The notes: a model not told the origin generated them from the letters alone. Shown: positions 1 through 6,981, numbered from the stretch's first letter. The stretch: DNA of 26,934 nucleotides from Bacteroidota bacterium (GCA_027621335.1 JAQCAN010000004.1:1-26934), one strand, 5' to 3'. Numbers and translations: made by a program.

Positions 1-539
1 TTATCCTTCACCATATGACTGAAATGATGGGGATCACCCACTTGCAGGCGTGTATCCCTGAAGCGCATATCCACGGCCTCTATCTCAATACTGAGCTCAT
101 TGTCCTGCACATCCAACAGGGCCTCTTCATAGTAAAGACATTCACCTTCGTGCAAACGACTGAGCAATTCAGGGGCGAGGTATTCACTGAACATGAAGAG
201 CGAGTTCCCAGCGATGACAAAGGCCTCTATGGCCTCTAGGCTTGCACTGTCCAAATAGGGCGTATATCCGAAGAGGAGATAGTTCTGCGCCCTGCCTTCA
301 GGAATGGACTTCAGGTTGATAGATAGGCTGGAGTCCAGTACGTGGAATCGATCGGCATCGCGCAGCTGCTTCAGATAGTGATAGCTCAAGTCAGCTCCAT
401 AGGGCTCATCATCAAGCTCGTCATAAGAGTGTTGGTACCAGTCATAGGACGGAGTGTAGAAGGCATAGAACAAAGCGGCCAAAAGGAGTATGGCGCCTGC
501 GATAAGCAATGGGATACGGTAGGAGGGACTCGTTTTCAT
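1..539 (-). CDS. DUF4350-type membrane-anchored protein, 3' end outside window
   Basis: This frame is open from an ATG at 539 to the left edge, about 179 codons, with no stop seen. The N-terminus has one hydrophobic segment (residues about 9-27, IPLLIAGAILLLAALFYAF), which suits a membrane anchor. The remainder is soluble and includes DEPYGADLSYHYLKQL and a later LEAIEAFVIAGNSLFMFSE, which resemble the DUF4350 pattern of a Pro-Tyr-Gly motif followed by a long-term 'fv..Gg.ll' strand. The start codon overlaps the stop of the DUF4129 gene in an ATGA junction, so the two are probably translationally coupled. In Bacteroidota such genes usually precede a MoxR-type AAA ATPase and a DUF58 protein, which would lie beyond the left edge; that part is inference. 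The biochemical role is unknown. The family call rests on pattern and neighbourhood. Confidence 0.75.
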   Translation of the reverse strand, partial: MKTSPSYRIPLLIAGAILLLAALFYAFYTPSYDWYQHSYDELDDEPYGADLSYHYLKQLRDADRFHVLDSSLSINLKSIPEGRAQNYLLFGYTPYLDSASLEAIEAFVIAGNSLFMFSEYLAPELLSRLHEGECLYYEEALLDVQDNELSIEIEAVDMRFRDTRLQVGDPHHFSHMVKD

Positions 540-1181
540 CGGCTCTTAAGTTCATCCAAGAAGGCCTGAAAACGTGGACTCAGAGTGTGATAATCTCTAC
601 CACTGACTGGGCGGTCCCCATACCATACAAACTCGAAGACACGGGTCAAAGCCCTGAAATCACCTTGAACAGCTCGGCCATTCAATTCCATCACATAGGC
701 CATATTGGTCTTCTCCTTGCCGTGACGGATCCAGCCAATCGCATCCAACTCCTGAAGAGCGATGAGGTAATGCAGACGCATGGCCGAGCGATAATCCTTA
801 AGGGCCAGAGCCTTCTCCAAGAGGCGTGATAGATCGGCAGAGGGAAGATGTTCCTCCGCATGGTCGAGGTCCATCATGGTCGGACCAAGACCCTGCAATG
901 TTGGATTGGACTTCTGGCTGAGTAGCCTGACCAGAAGAAAGATGAGGAGGAGGATGAGAAGGACCATGAGCACATACTTCACCCAAGTGGCATCTATGTT
1001 CGGCATGTTGGGGGCGATGTCCAGGGGCGTGACCTCTTTGGATGTTTGATCATAGTTCCGCTCGTCTATGAGTTCCTCCCATTTTCCTTCGTCCAAGGTG
1101 GCAGGTCGAAGCTCTTGCTGTCCTTTGAGCCCAAAAGCAGAGCAGGCATCCGAGCAGAGCTATGGGGACTGACCTTTTCAT
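536..1181 (-). CDS. DUF4129 domain protein, interrupted by a one-base frameshift
   Basis: The body reads without interruption from 1096 to 536 (186 residues). It has a TM segment near residues 40-60 and a C-terminal DUF4129 domain with AMRLHYLIALQELDAIGWI, KTNMAYVMEL and FEFVWYGDRPVS. Only a TTG starts this frame. A much better start is the ATG at 1181-1179, directly after the SpoIIM stop and behind an AGGGAGG ribosome site. It opens a clear signal peptide (MKRSVPIALLGCLLCFWAQ), but in another frame. Dropping one A from the minus-strand AAA at 1126-1124 joins the halves into a 214-residue protein continuing GQQELRPATLDEGKW, as expected for this family. The gene is therefore either frameshifted or carries a sequence error. 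It sits between the SpoIIM-like and DUF4350 genes and overlaps the latter by 4 bases. Its molecular function is unknown. Confidence 0.85.
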
Positions 1182-3047
1182 TCAATCCTCCCTTAGTAGG
1201 CCATAGGCCTTATCCCTCTCTCCAATCTTGCTGATAGAGATCTTCAAGTGCCCGGCTGTCAGTCGCTCTAACATCGAGTGCACGATGAAATAGCTTCCGA
1301 AAATGTGGAGCAGGACCAGAATAGAAAGAGTGAACATCGTGAACAGATAGTTGGACCCCATCATGATGAGATTGAAGGCTTCATCATCCAAGATAAGATT
1401 GGTCAGGACTTGAGAAAGGAGGTAATCGGTGATGCCCGAGTTGAAGAAGATGAGAAAGAGAACGCCCGTCACATAGAAGACCAGCTCCATGGCCAAGAGG
1501 CGTCCATAGGAGGCAAGGATGAGGTCGGTATAGGAGATGCTTCGGTGTTCTTCTAGTAATAAGCGAGCCAAGAAGCTGAATCCGAAAGGAGCCAAGACCA
1601 ATGCGCTGATTCCTCCAAGTGGACTTGGAAGAAAAAAAAGGAGATGGAAAACGAGAACGGCAATGAGCAGGGGAAGTGCGAAGGCCTTGATTCTGGATAC
1701 ACGCATGGGGATGCCTGGAAGTCGGCTGAATCGAACTAGTCCGATCAGGATGGCGCCAGCTATGAAGAGGCTATTAAGCACATATAGGACGACATCGCTG
1801 TTGCAATCATAGAGCTGAGCCACCTGCTGGAAGGATCGGCTGATTGCCTGTTGAAAGGCATTGCTCATCCCGAGGTTGAGGACCCCTTGGAAAAGCCCCC
1901 CATCAGGACTATGAAGGAAGAAAACCGCCATAGCATAGATGAAGGAGCAGCCCAATAGAGGAAAGGCAAGATCGGAAAGGGTATTCGACAGAGCGCTGAA
2001 GCCATCAGCAAGGATCTGCCCATGGTTTTTGACTTTGCCCATATGGAAGTCATGGTCCGGGAATTCTGGCACTCGTGTGGCCATGATAGGCTCCTTGTCC
2101 AGATGCCTGAATTGCCGCCAAGGCAGGATGATGAAATAGTAGAGGATGAAGCTTGCACTCAGAAGGATGAATGACAGCCTCAAAGCATCCGGCATATCAG
2201 TATAGCGCGTAGCAAAACCTTCTATGAATCCAGCGAAGATGAACACAGGAATAAGCCCGAGCATCATGATTAGGCCGCGTTTGGCCCCTATGAGAAAGGA
2301 TTCTTTTCGCTGGAACGTACCGGGGAATACCAAGCCCTTGCCCAATTCCAAACCAGCGGCTCCTGCCAGGATGATGCCTGAGATCTCAGGGGTGCCGTGC
2401 ATCCAAACCGTGAGCAGGGATTCTTGCAGGTATCCATTCTCATAGAAGAGGTAATGAAAAGCGCCCAGACGAGAACCCTCAAAAAGCATGGCCGCCACAG
2501 TGCCGACCATGAAGAGCACACCAAGGAGGAAGACCCTGAAGGCCACAAAGATGTTGTTGAAGGTGATCATGGTGAACATGTCCAACTGCCCCATGCCCTT
2601 GTAGACAGCCATAGGGTCTTTCTTGGCAATGTTGTCCAAGGTCATGTCGATATAGGACTGTGGGAGCATGACTCCGATGAACCCGGGATCCTGATGGGAC
2701 GATAGGACGCCTATCAGGACGGCCCCAAAGAATAGCAGTACGGCAATGAGGATGGACCAACGGGCTTCACGATAAACTTTAGGGATAGTCTCCAAACAGA
2801 TTGTCTTGACTTGACCGGCCATGCCGCTGCGGCTCTTATACACGGTGGAGTGCACCTTTAAGGCCAAGTTGTTCAGGTAGATGCGGATTGAACGATTCGG
2901 GAAATAACTCTTGGCAAAAGAAAGGTCGTTGGTCACCTCCACGAAGAGGTCGCCCAGTTTTTCAGGATCTTTCTTCTTAGAGGCATTGAGTTCCTCCAGC
3001 TGCCTCCACTTCTCCTTGTTCTGGGCTATGAAATCGGTCTCCCGCAT
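1182..3047 (-). CDS. SpoIIM-like (DUF95) integral membrane protein with C-terminal membrane extension
   Basis: The product has 621 residues. Residues 1-330 match the SpoIIM/DUF95 family as found in Bacteroidota: a cytosolic N-terminus (MRETDFIAQNKEKW), a first TM near 97-115, and the signatures ITFNNIFVAFRVFLLGVLF and MHGTPEISGIILAGAAGLE. From my knowledge of the family, stand-alone members are about 320-330 residues, so the remaining ~290 residues are extra. That part has roughly five to six hydrophobic segments, including LLIAVLVFHLLFFLPSPLGG and LAMELVFYVTGVLFLIFF, which I do not recognise. Despite the name, no sporulation role is implied in this phylum. The gene starts the cluster that continues into DUF4129 and DUF4350, and its stop directly abuts the next ATG. 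A role in envelope organisation with MoxR/DUF58 proteins is inferred. Confidence 0.85.
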   Translation of the reverse strand: MRETDFIAQNKEKWRQLEELNASKKKDPEKLGDLFVEVTNDLSFAKSYFPNRSIRIYLNNLALKVHSTVYKSRSGMAGQVKTICLETIPKVYREARWSILIAVLLFFGAVLIGVLSSHQDPGFIGVMLPQSYIDMTLDNIAKKDPMAVYKGMGQLDMFTMITFNNIFVAFRVFLLGVLFMVGTVAAMLFEGSRLGAFHYLFYENGYLQESLLTVWMHGTPEISGIILAGAAGLELGKGLVFPGTFQRKESFLIGAKRGLIMMLGLIPVFIFAGFIEGFATRYTDMPDALRLSFILLSASFILYYFIILPWRQFRHLDKEPIMATRVPEFPDHDFHMGKVKNHGQILADGFSALSNTLSDLAFPLLGCSFIYAMAVFFLHSPDGGLFQGVLNLGMSNAFQQAISRSFQQVAQLYDCNSDVVLYVLNSLFIAGAILIGLVRFSRLPGIPMRVSRIKAFALPLLIAVLVFHLLFFLPSPLGGISALVLAPFGFSFLARLLLEEHRSISYTDLILASYGRLLAMELVFYVTGVLFLIFFNSGITDYLLSQVLTNLILDDEAFNLIMMGSNYLFTMFTLSILVLLHIFGSYFIVHSMLERLTAGHLKISISKIGERDKAYGLLRED

Positions 3048-3054
3048 ACATGGC

Positions 3055-3088
3055 TAAAGATAGAAGATGACAGCGTTTGAGAAAGCAA
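3055..3088 (-). promoter_or_regulatory. Candidate promoter of the SpoIIM-like gene
   Basis: On the minus strand, a TTG at 3088-3086 is followed after 23 bases by TATCTTTA (3062-3055), one mismatch from the Bacteroidota -7 element TAnnTTTG. The start codon lies 8 bases further on, so the leader would be very short. The imperfect match and long spacer make this a weak call. Confidence 0.35.
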
Positions 3089-3098
3089 TAGCTCTGAA

Positions 3099-4466
3099 TC
3101 AGAGAGCATACATGAATTGGCCGATCCAGAAGTAGATGAAAAGGCCAAGGATATCATTCAACGTAGTTATGAAAGGCCCTGTGGCAAGGGCTGGATCCAC
3201 ATTGAACCGGTTCAATGCTATAGGAATGAAGGTACCGAAAAGACCAGCGATCATAATCACACAGAATAGCGCAAGGCTTACTGTATAACTCAGGGCCAAA
3301 GTGTCGGAAAAGAGCAGGTTGAATGCCAACAGGAGAAGCGCACAGACGGCACCATTGACCAAAGCCACTCCGATCTCTTTGACCAATCGGCCCAAGATGT
3401 TGCTCAGGTCGATGCTCTGGTTGGCCAGACCTTGCACCACGATTGCACTGGACTGTACACCGACATTTCCACCCATGGCTGCGATAAGTGGGATGAAGAA
3501 AGCAAGCTTGGGATCAAGCTGCAATTGATGCTCATAGAGAGAGATGACCTGTGCGACCAAGACCCCACCGACCAAACCTATGATGAGCCATGGGAGCCTG
3601 GCACGGGTGAGTAGCCAAACGGAGTCATCACTCTCTACCTTTTGGGAGATACCGCTGGCCATGGCATAATCCCGTTCCGCTTCCTCCTGCATGTAATCCA
3701 CGACATCATCAATGGTGATACGGCCGAGCAATCGCCCGGCCTCATTGACCACAGGGATGACCACCAGGTCGTATTTCTTCATGAGTTTCACTACTTCCTC
3801 AGCAGGGGTGTCCGGAGTGACGCTGCGGAGTTCTTGAGCTTCGAAAAGGTCGCGTATGGTGGATTGCATGCTCGATGCGGAGAAGAACAAGCGTTTGAAA
3901 GATAAGCTCCCTAAGAGGGTTTCATGATCGTCCACCACATACACCGTATAGACTTCATCCACTTCCTCACCTTGCTTGCGCATGGCACGCACGGCACGGG
4001 TGACGGTCCAGTCCACGTTCACCTTTACCAGCTCGGTGGCCATCAAGGCTCCAGCGGTGTCCTCCTCATAGTTCAGGAGTTGGACAAGATCACTGGCATG
4101 CTCGGGGTCCTCGATATGGCTGATGACCTCTGCTTTCTTTTCGTCCGAAAGCTCACCTAGAAGGTCCACCGCATCATCGGTATCTATGTTCTCGATGACT
4201 TGCTCGGCAATTTCCTTGGAGCTGAGGGCCGAGAGGAATTCCTCCCTGACATCCTCCTCCAGCTCCATCATGACTTCAGCGGCCAATTCGTCCTCAAGCA
4301 AGCGGTAGAGAGACTTGGCGTCATCCATGTCCACGCCATCCATTACCTCTGCTATGTCCGCAGGGTGCAGGTCAGCCAAAGTGCTCCTGAGAAAGCCCAA
4401 GTCCATGCGCTCCATGGCCAACTTGACCGTGAGGATGAAATCTTTATTTATCTTGGTTTGCGCCAT
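3099..4466 (-). CDS. mgtE: Magnesium transporter MgtE
   Basis: The product has 455 residues, normal for MgtE, a Mg2+-gated inner-membrane Mg2+ channel. The N-terminal superhelical domain spans about residues 15-135, with repeats such as HPADIAEVMDG. Two CBS domains follow at about 140-260, which in characterised MgtE bind Mg2+ and close the pore. The membrane domain is about 288-455. It contains the conserved IAAMGGNVGVQSS (residues 328-340) and VDPALATGPFITTLND (423-438). The Asp of the latter corresponds to the pore Asp of the family. All the regulatory and pore landmarks are present, so the gene looks functional. It lies in the same direction as its neighbours but is separated from the SpoIIM-like gene by 51 bases. 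No Mg2+ riboswitch is visible upstream. Confidence 0.97.
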   Translation of the reverse strand: MAQTKINKDFILTVKLAMERMDLGFLRSTLADLHPADIAEVMDGVDMDDAKSLYRLLEDELAAEVMMELEEDVREEFLSALSSKEIAEQVIENIDTDDAVDLLGELSDEKKAEVISHIEDPEHASDLVQLLNYEEDTAGALMATELVKVNVDWTVTRAVRAMRKQGEEVDEVYTVYVVDDHETLLGSLSFKRLFFSASSMQSTIRDLFEAQELRSVTPDTPAEEVVKLMKKYDLVVIPVVNEAGRLLGRITIDDVVDYMQEEAERDYAMASGISQKVESDDSVWLLTRARLPWLIIGLVGGVLVAQVISLYEHQLQLDPKLAFFIPLIAAMGGNVGVQSSAIVVQGLANQSIDLSNILGRLVKEIGVALVNGAVCALLLLAFNLLFSDTLALSYTVSLALFCVIMIAGLFGTFIPIALNRFNVDPALATGPFITTLNDILGLFIYFWIGQFMYAL

Positions 4467-4472
4467 GCGCTG

Positions 4473-4480
4473 CGAAGGTA
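4473..4480 (-). promoter_or_regulatory. Possible -7 element of mgtE
   Basis: TACCTTCG on the minus strand differs by one base from TAnnTTTG and lies 6 bases before the mgtE ATG. No well-spaced TTG -33 element was found. The arrangement would give an almost leaderless mRNA, as at panD in this window. Confidence 0.3.
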
Positions 4481-4520
4481 AAGGAGAAAGGGGGCAATCG
4501 CTATTTTCCTTCGCACATAA

Positions 4521-4539
4521 AGGTGAGATGGTCTCACCT
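4521..4539 (-). terminator. Hairpin at the end of the phenylalanine hydroxylase gene
   Basis: AGGTGAGA and TCTCACCT form a perfect 8-bp stem around a 3-base loop, overlapping the stop codon of the hydroxylase gene. On the minus strand it is followed only by TTTAT, so the U-tract is weak. It may act as a terminator or as a 3'-end stabilising hairpin. Confidence 0.4.
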
Positions 4540-5277
4540 CACGATATCCACTTCCATCTCCAACCCCTCTTCCAGGATATGCTCCAGTTCCGTTAAAGAA
4601 GCATAGAGCTGTTCGAAATCCTCAATGAGGTAGTAGCGCATCTGTATCTCGGAATTCACGAAGTGGTTATGGATGACTTTCTCCAAGTCGAAGTGTATGA
4701 CCTCGATGTCCGACTCATAGATGTGGTTCACCTCACCGAAGGAGGAAAGGATTCCTGCACCATAGATATGGGGTTTCCCGTTGCCACGAATCAACCCGAA
4801 TTCTATAGTGAACCAATAGAGCCGTTGGAGAGCTGTGATGGCAATAGGGTCATCCAGATAGCGTGCACCGATCTTCCCGAAGTGCTCCATGAACGCAGCA
4901 TAGGTAGAATCCATGAGCAAGGGAAGGTGCCCGAAAGTGTCATGGAACATGTCAGGCTCTTCCAAGTAGTCCAGTTGGGCACGCGAGCGCAGCCAGGTCG
5001 AGCTACAGAAACGTTTCTCAGCGAGTAGGCAGAAGAAATCCTCCACAGGAATCAGGCCTTTGACCACCTTGATGTCCCAACCATTCTTCTCTTTTAACCT
5101 AGGGACGATCTTGCGGAAATCCGCCACTTCCTCTCGGTTCATCTCGGGGAGGAAGGCCTCTAACGACTGCAGATAGCCGGGATAGGCTTTCCCAGGGAGG
5201 TTTTTTATTTGGCGGTCGTAGAGAATCTGCCAGGCACCATGGTCTTCAGGGCTGTAACGGTGGTAGTCTTGGACCAT
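4534..5277 (-). CDS. phhA: Phenylalanine 4-monooxygenase (phenylalanine hydroxylase)
   Basis: This 247-residue protein belongs to the biopterin-dependent aromatic amino acid hydroxylases. They convert phenylalanine to tyrosine with O2 and a tetrahydropterin, using a non-haem iron. The iron ligands are visible: His112 and His117 in PDMFHDTFGHLPLL and Glu159 in LQRLYWFTIEFGL. Length and the lack of an N-terminal ACT regulatory domain fit the bacterial monomeric form. The N-terminus (YHRYSPEDHGAWQILYDRQ) also matches the family, which supports the ATG at 5277. The gene appears to stand alone: a terminator hairpin separates it from the ssb copy upstream, and a 67-base gap separates it from mgtE. 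No pterin carbinolamine dehydratase or homogentisate gene lies next to it, so whether it serves tyrosine synthesis or catabolism cannot be told here. Confidence 0.97.
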   Translation of the reverse strand: MVQDYHRYSPEDHGAWQILYDRQIKNLPGKAYPGYLQSLEAFLPEMNREEVADFRKIVPRLKEKNGWDIKVVKGLIPVEDFFCLLAEKRFCSSTWLRSRAQLDYLEEPDMFHDTFGHLPLLMDSTYAAFMEHFGKIGARYLDDPIAITALQRLYWFTIEFGLIRGNGKPHIYGAGILSSFGEVNHIYESDIEVIHFDLEKVIHNHFVNSEIQMRYYLIEDFEQLYASLTELEHILEEGLEMEVDIVR

Positions 5278-5323
5278 AAACGATGTAAAGGTCAGGCTTA
5301 TCGGGGAGGTCGCAATGCAATGG

Positions 5324-5369
5324 CTTGAAAAAAGAAAAGGGTCGGTCTCTTTTCAGAGAACCGACCCTT
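5324..5369 (-). terminator. Rho-independent terminator after the ssb copy
   Basis: AAGGGTCGGT (5337-5346) pairs with ACCGACCCTT (5360-5369); a shorter inner CTCT/AGAG pairing extends the stem with one bulged base. On the minus strand the stem is followed by TTTTCTTTTTT. This is a classic intrinsic terminator about 20 bases beyond the ssb TAA at 5392-5390. Confidence 0.85.
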
Positions 5370-5389
5370 GATCGAACGGGCTATAGCGC

Positions 5390-5731
5390 TTACTTACCCT
5401 TGGTATCGAGCATGAGGATCTCATTGCCTACGACCTCGGTGATGTAGCGGGTCTCGCCCTCCTTGGTCTCATAGCTGCGGCTGGTGAGCTTGCCCTCTAT
5501 AGCGATCTCAGAGCCCTTGGTCAGGTATTTCTCTGCGATATCTGCCGCCTTCCCGAAGAAGACGATGTTATGCCATTGTGTGTTCTACACCTTGTCGCCA
5601 TCCTTGTTCGTATAGGCTTCGTTCGTGGCGAGCGATAAGGTGGCTTTCTTATTGCCATTATCGAATACGTGGATCTGCGGGTCATTACCAAGGTTTCCGA
5701 TGAGCTGTACTTTGTTTCTGAGTGTGTTCAT
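5390..5731 (-). pseudogene. ssb: Short single-stranded DNA-binding protein paralogue with in-frame amber codon
   Basis: Reading from the ATG at 5731 to the TAA at 5392-5390 gives 113 amino-acid positions matching the short Bacteroidota SSB paralogue. It begins MNTLRNKVQLIGNLGNDPQI, passes through the OB-fold segment TQWHNIVFFGKAADIAEKY, and ends VVGNEILMLDTKGK. Codon 49 is TAG (5587-5585), inside the loop GDKV*NTQWHN; related proteins have Glu or Gln there, so CAG or GAG to TAG would explain it. The 48-residue fragment lacks half of the OB fold. No ATG restarts close after the stop, and the rest of the frame is intact, so the change is recent, a sequencing error, or read through. The form lacks the acidic SSB C-terminal tail and is probably not the main replicative SSB. 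A strong terminator follows it. Confidence 0.85.
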
Positions 5732-6085
5732 GATAATGTAATTTTAATCGTGTTATGTAATTTGTATTCTGTTGCCGCTGTCTGTTTTTGATTGCGACAC
5801 TGCAAAGGAGAGGCGATCAGAAAGCTCTAGTCGGTTATTACCCGTTTAAGGGCCGTTTAATGTCGTTTATAAACGTTTAAAAACGGATATATATCAGATA
5901 ATCAGTTGTATATGATTTATTGATAAGAAAGAATTTTTGTGCTGTTTTTAGAGAGGAATTCATAATAAATAGGTTCAGACAGATCTGGCACTCTTGTTCT
6001 GAAAGTCGAACATGACATGATGGATTGACTTTGTATTATCCCAATATCCTTTCTATCGTTGAATCAACCAACTTGTCATATATCA
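5732..6085. other. AT-rich intergenic region with phased repeats
   Basis: No supported gene lies between the ssb copy (minus) and the ribonuclease-like gene (plus). The region is visibly richer in A and T than its neighbours, and stops are frequent in all plus frames, so the ribonuclease frame does not extend upstream. It contains the TAAACG repeat array at 5843-5880. A weak plus-strand promoter candidate is TTG at 5906-5908, 23 bases, then AATTTTTG at 5932-5939. No convincing -7/-33 pair for ssb was found. Confidence 0.6.
5843..5880 (-). repeat. Four helically phased TAAACG direct repeats (candidate operator)
   Basis: On the plus strand CGTTTA occurs at 5843, 5854, 5864 and 5874, a spacing of 11, 10 and 10 bases, or one DNA turn. 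Three of the four copies extend to CGTTTAA. CGTTTATAAACG at 5864-5875 is in addition a perfect palindrome. The array lies 112-149 bases upstream of the ssb start and about 210-240 bases upstream of the ribonuclease-like start. Such phasing suits cooperative binding by a regulator on one face of DNA; which gene it controls is unknown. Confidence 0.6.
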
Positions 6086-6370
6086 ATGAACTTCAAGAAT
6101 ATAAAGAGCGCCAAAACCATGGGCGCACCCACTAAAGAAGCACGCAGAGAGGCGCGCGATTCGTCCACTACCGAAGGCAATACTACCACCTTCAATAATG
6201 GAGAGAATAGATTGCCTAAGGCCCGAAATGGTCAGCAATACATCGAGACGGATATTGGTAGAGGCCGAGTGGACAGGGGTAGGGAACGTATCGTGTCCTT
6301 AGTGGAGTCTGGAACCGGAAGGGTTTTGAAGCAGTATGCGACCGATGACCATTATTCCTCTTTCCGTTAG
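6086..6370 (+). CDS. Small barnase-like (guanyl-specific) ribonuclease domain protein
   Basis: The 94-residue protein ends in a microbial ribonuclease domain. FNNGENRLPKARNGQQYIET resembles the FSNREGKLPGKSGRTWREAD segment of barnase. The next residues align without gaps through IETDIGRGRVDRGRERI, and TDDHYSSF matches TTDHYQTF. All four catalytic residues are in place: Glu54, Arg64, Arg68 and His89, for barnase E73, R83, R87 and H102. The barnase N-terminal helical part is missing; only about 40 low-complexity, basic residues precede the domain, and no signal peptide is seen. Possible starts are a TTG at 6059, ATG 6086 and ATG 6119; I chose the first ATG. No barstar-like inhibitor gene is visible on either side. 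It could be a minimal intracellular RNase, a toxin tail cut off from a larger protein, or a decaying remnant. Confidence 0.7.
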   Translation: MNFKNIKSAKTMGAPTKEARREARDSSTTEGNTTTFNNGENRLPKARNGQQYIETDIGRGRVDRGRERIVSLVESGTGRVLKQYATDDHYSSFR

Positions 6371-6571
6371 ATCAGGTAGCTTTCAGATGTTCTTATTTAG
6401 GCTCAGGGAGATGAGTTGACTTCACACGGCTTCGTTGTGCCACCTTGTCGCGGTTCAATCAAACGCTTGACGCTGCTCTGTGTCATGGATGTGAGATGTG
6501 TTAAAGATTGTCAATGAATCGCCATCCAAGGTGTATCAAGCTTAATTTGAACCTCATTAAACCTAGGACCC
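6371..6571. other. Intergenic region without recognisable gene
   Basis: This 201-base stretch holds no ORF I can support and no inhibitor gene for the ribonuclease-like protein. A short imperfect hairpin (CACACG / CGTTGTG, 6423-6439) has no T-tract. TTAATTTG at 6542-6549 is one mismatch from the -7 consensus and lies 22 bases before the next ATG, but has no properly spaced TTG. Confidence 0.5.
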
Positions 6572-6967
6572 ATGAAAAGCAATTGGACACAGATACTCGT
6601 TTTCACCATTCTGGCATTAGTGCTCGGCTTCGTTTTGGGCCGGATAACAGGAGGGCCAATCTCCCATCATGGTGATATGGAACATAGGATCATCAAGAAA
6701 CATGGTGGGGACGGAGAACATATGGTATGGCATAGTGAGGATGAAAGGGACATGATCTTCATAGAGGGAGATGAAGAGGCCTTGAAAGTGACAGTCGAGG
6801 CCTTGGAATCCAGCGGATTCGAAGGTGACACACTCATCGATGGGGCGAATATCAGCATCACGCGCGATGGGGATGAACTGCACTTGGAGGTAAAAAAGGA
6901 GGTGAAAGACGGTGATGCCCCTGGTAAGAAGGTCGTCATAGAGAAGGAGGTGGAGAATAAGGACTGA
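6572..6967 (+). CDS. Membrane-anchored His-rich acidic small protein of unknown function
   Basis: The protein has 131 residues and I do not recognise its family. Residues 8-24 form one hydrophobic helix (ILVFTILALVLGFVLGR), probably a single inner-membrane anchor with the rest outside the cytosol. Directly after it lies a His-rich stretch, with His at 32, 33, 38, 44, 50 and 54. It is followed by an acidic segment (EDERDMIFIEGDEEALKVTV), which could bind metal ions. Residues 67-105 may form a small alpha/beta unit, and the tail is highly charged (Lys and Glu). The ATG at 6572 directly precedes the hydrophobic helix. The gene stands alone on the plus strand and converges with glmS, with 14 bases between the stops. 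The metal-binding idea is inference only. Confidence 0.75.
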   Translation: MKSNWTQILVFTILALVLGFVLGRITGGPISHHGDMEHRIIKKHGGDGEHMVWHSEDERDMIFIEGDEEALKVTVEALESSGFEGDTLIDGANISITRDGDELHLEVKKEVKDGDAPGKKVVIEKEVENKD

Positions 6968-6981
6968 ACCTTTTTTCTGAT

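Noticed and set aside
1182..3047. Sporulation function for the SpoIIM-like protein
   Set aside because: The name is inherited from Bacillus; the neighbours are envelope genes and this phylum does not form endospores.
3092..3104. CTCTGA/TCAGAG palindrome at the mgtE stop
   Set aside because: One-base centre leaves no loop and no T-run follows, so it is not a terminator.
4663..5028. 121-residue plus-strand frame within the phenylalanine hydroxylase gene
   Set aside because: It is the shadow of a well-supported gene on the other strand and resembles no protein family.
5585..5587. Genome-wide reassignment of TAG to an amino acid
   Set aside because: The DUF4270 gene ends in TAG just before glmS, and no other gene here has an internal TAG.
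5939..6058. An upstream N-terminal half of the ribonuclease in another frame
   Set aside because: All three plus frames are rich in stops here, so no barnase-like helical part is encoded.
6423..6439. Hairpin CACACG / CGTTGTG as a terminator for the ribonuclease gene
   Set aside because: The stem is short with a bulge and has no T-tract on either strand.
6447..6466. GGTTCAATC resembling a tRNA T-loop
   Set aside because: The flanking bases do not form a T-stem, and no acceptor, D or anticodon arm can be folded nearby.
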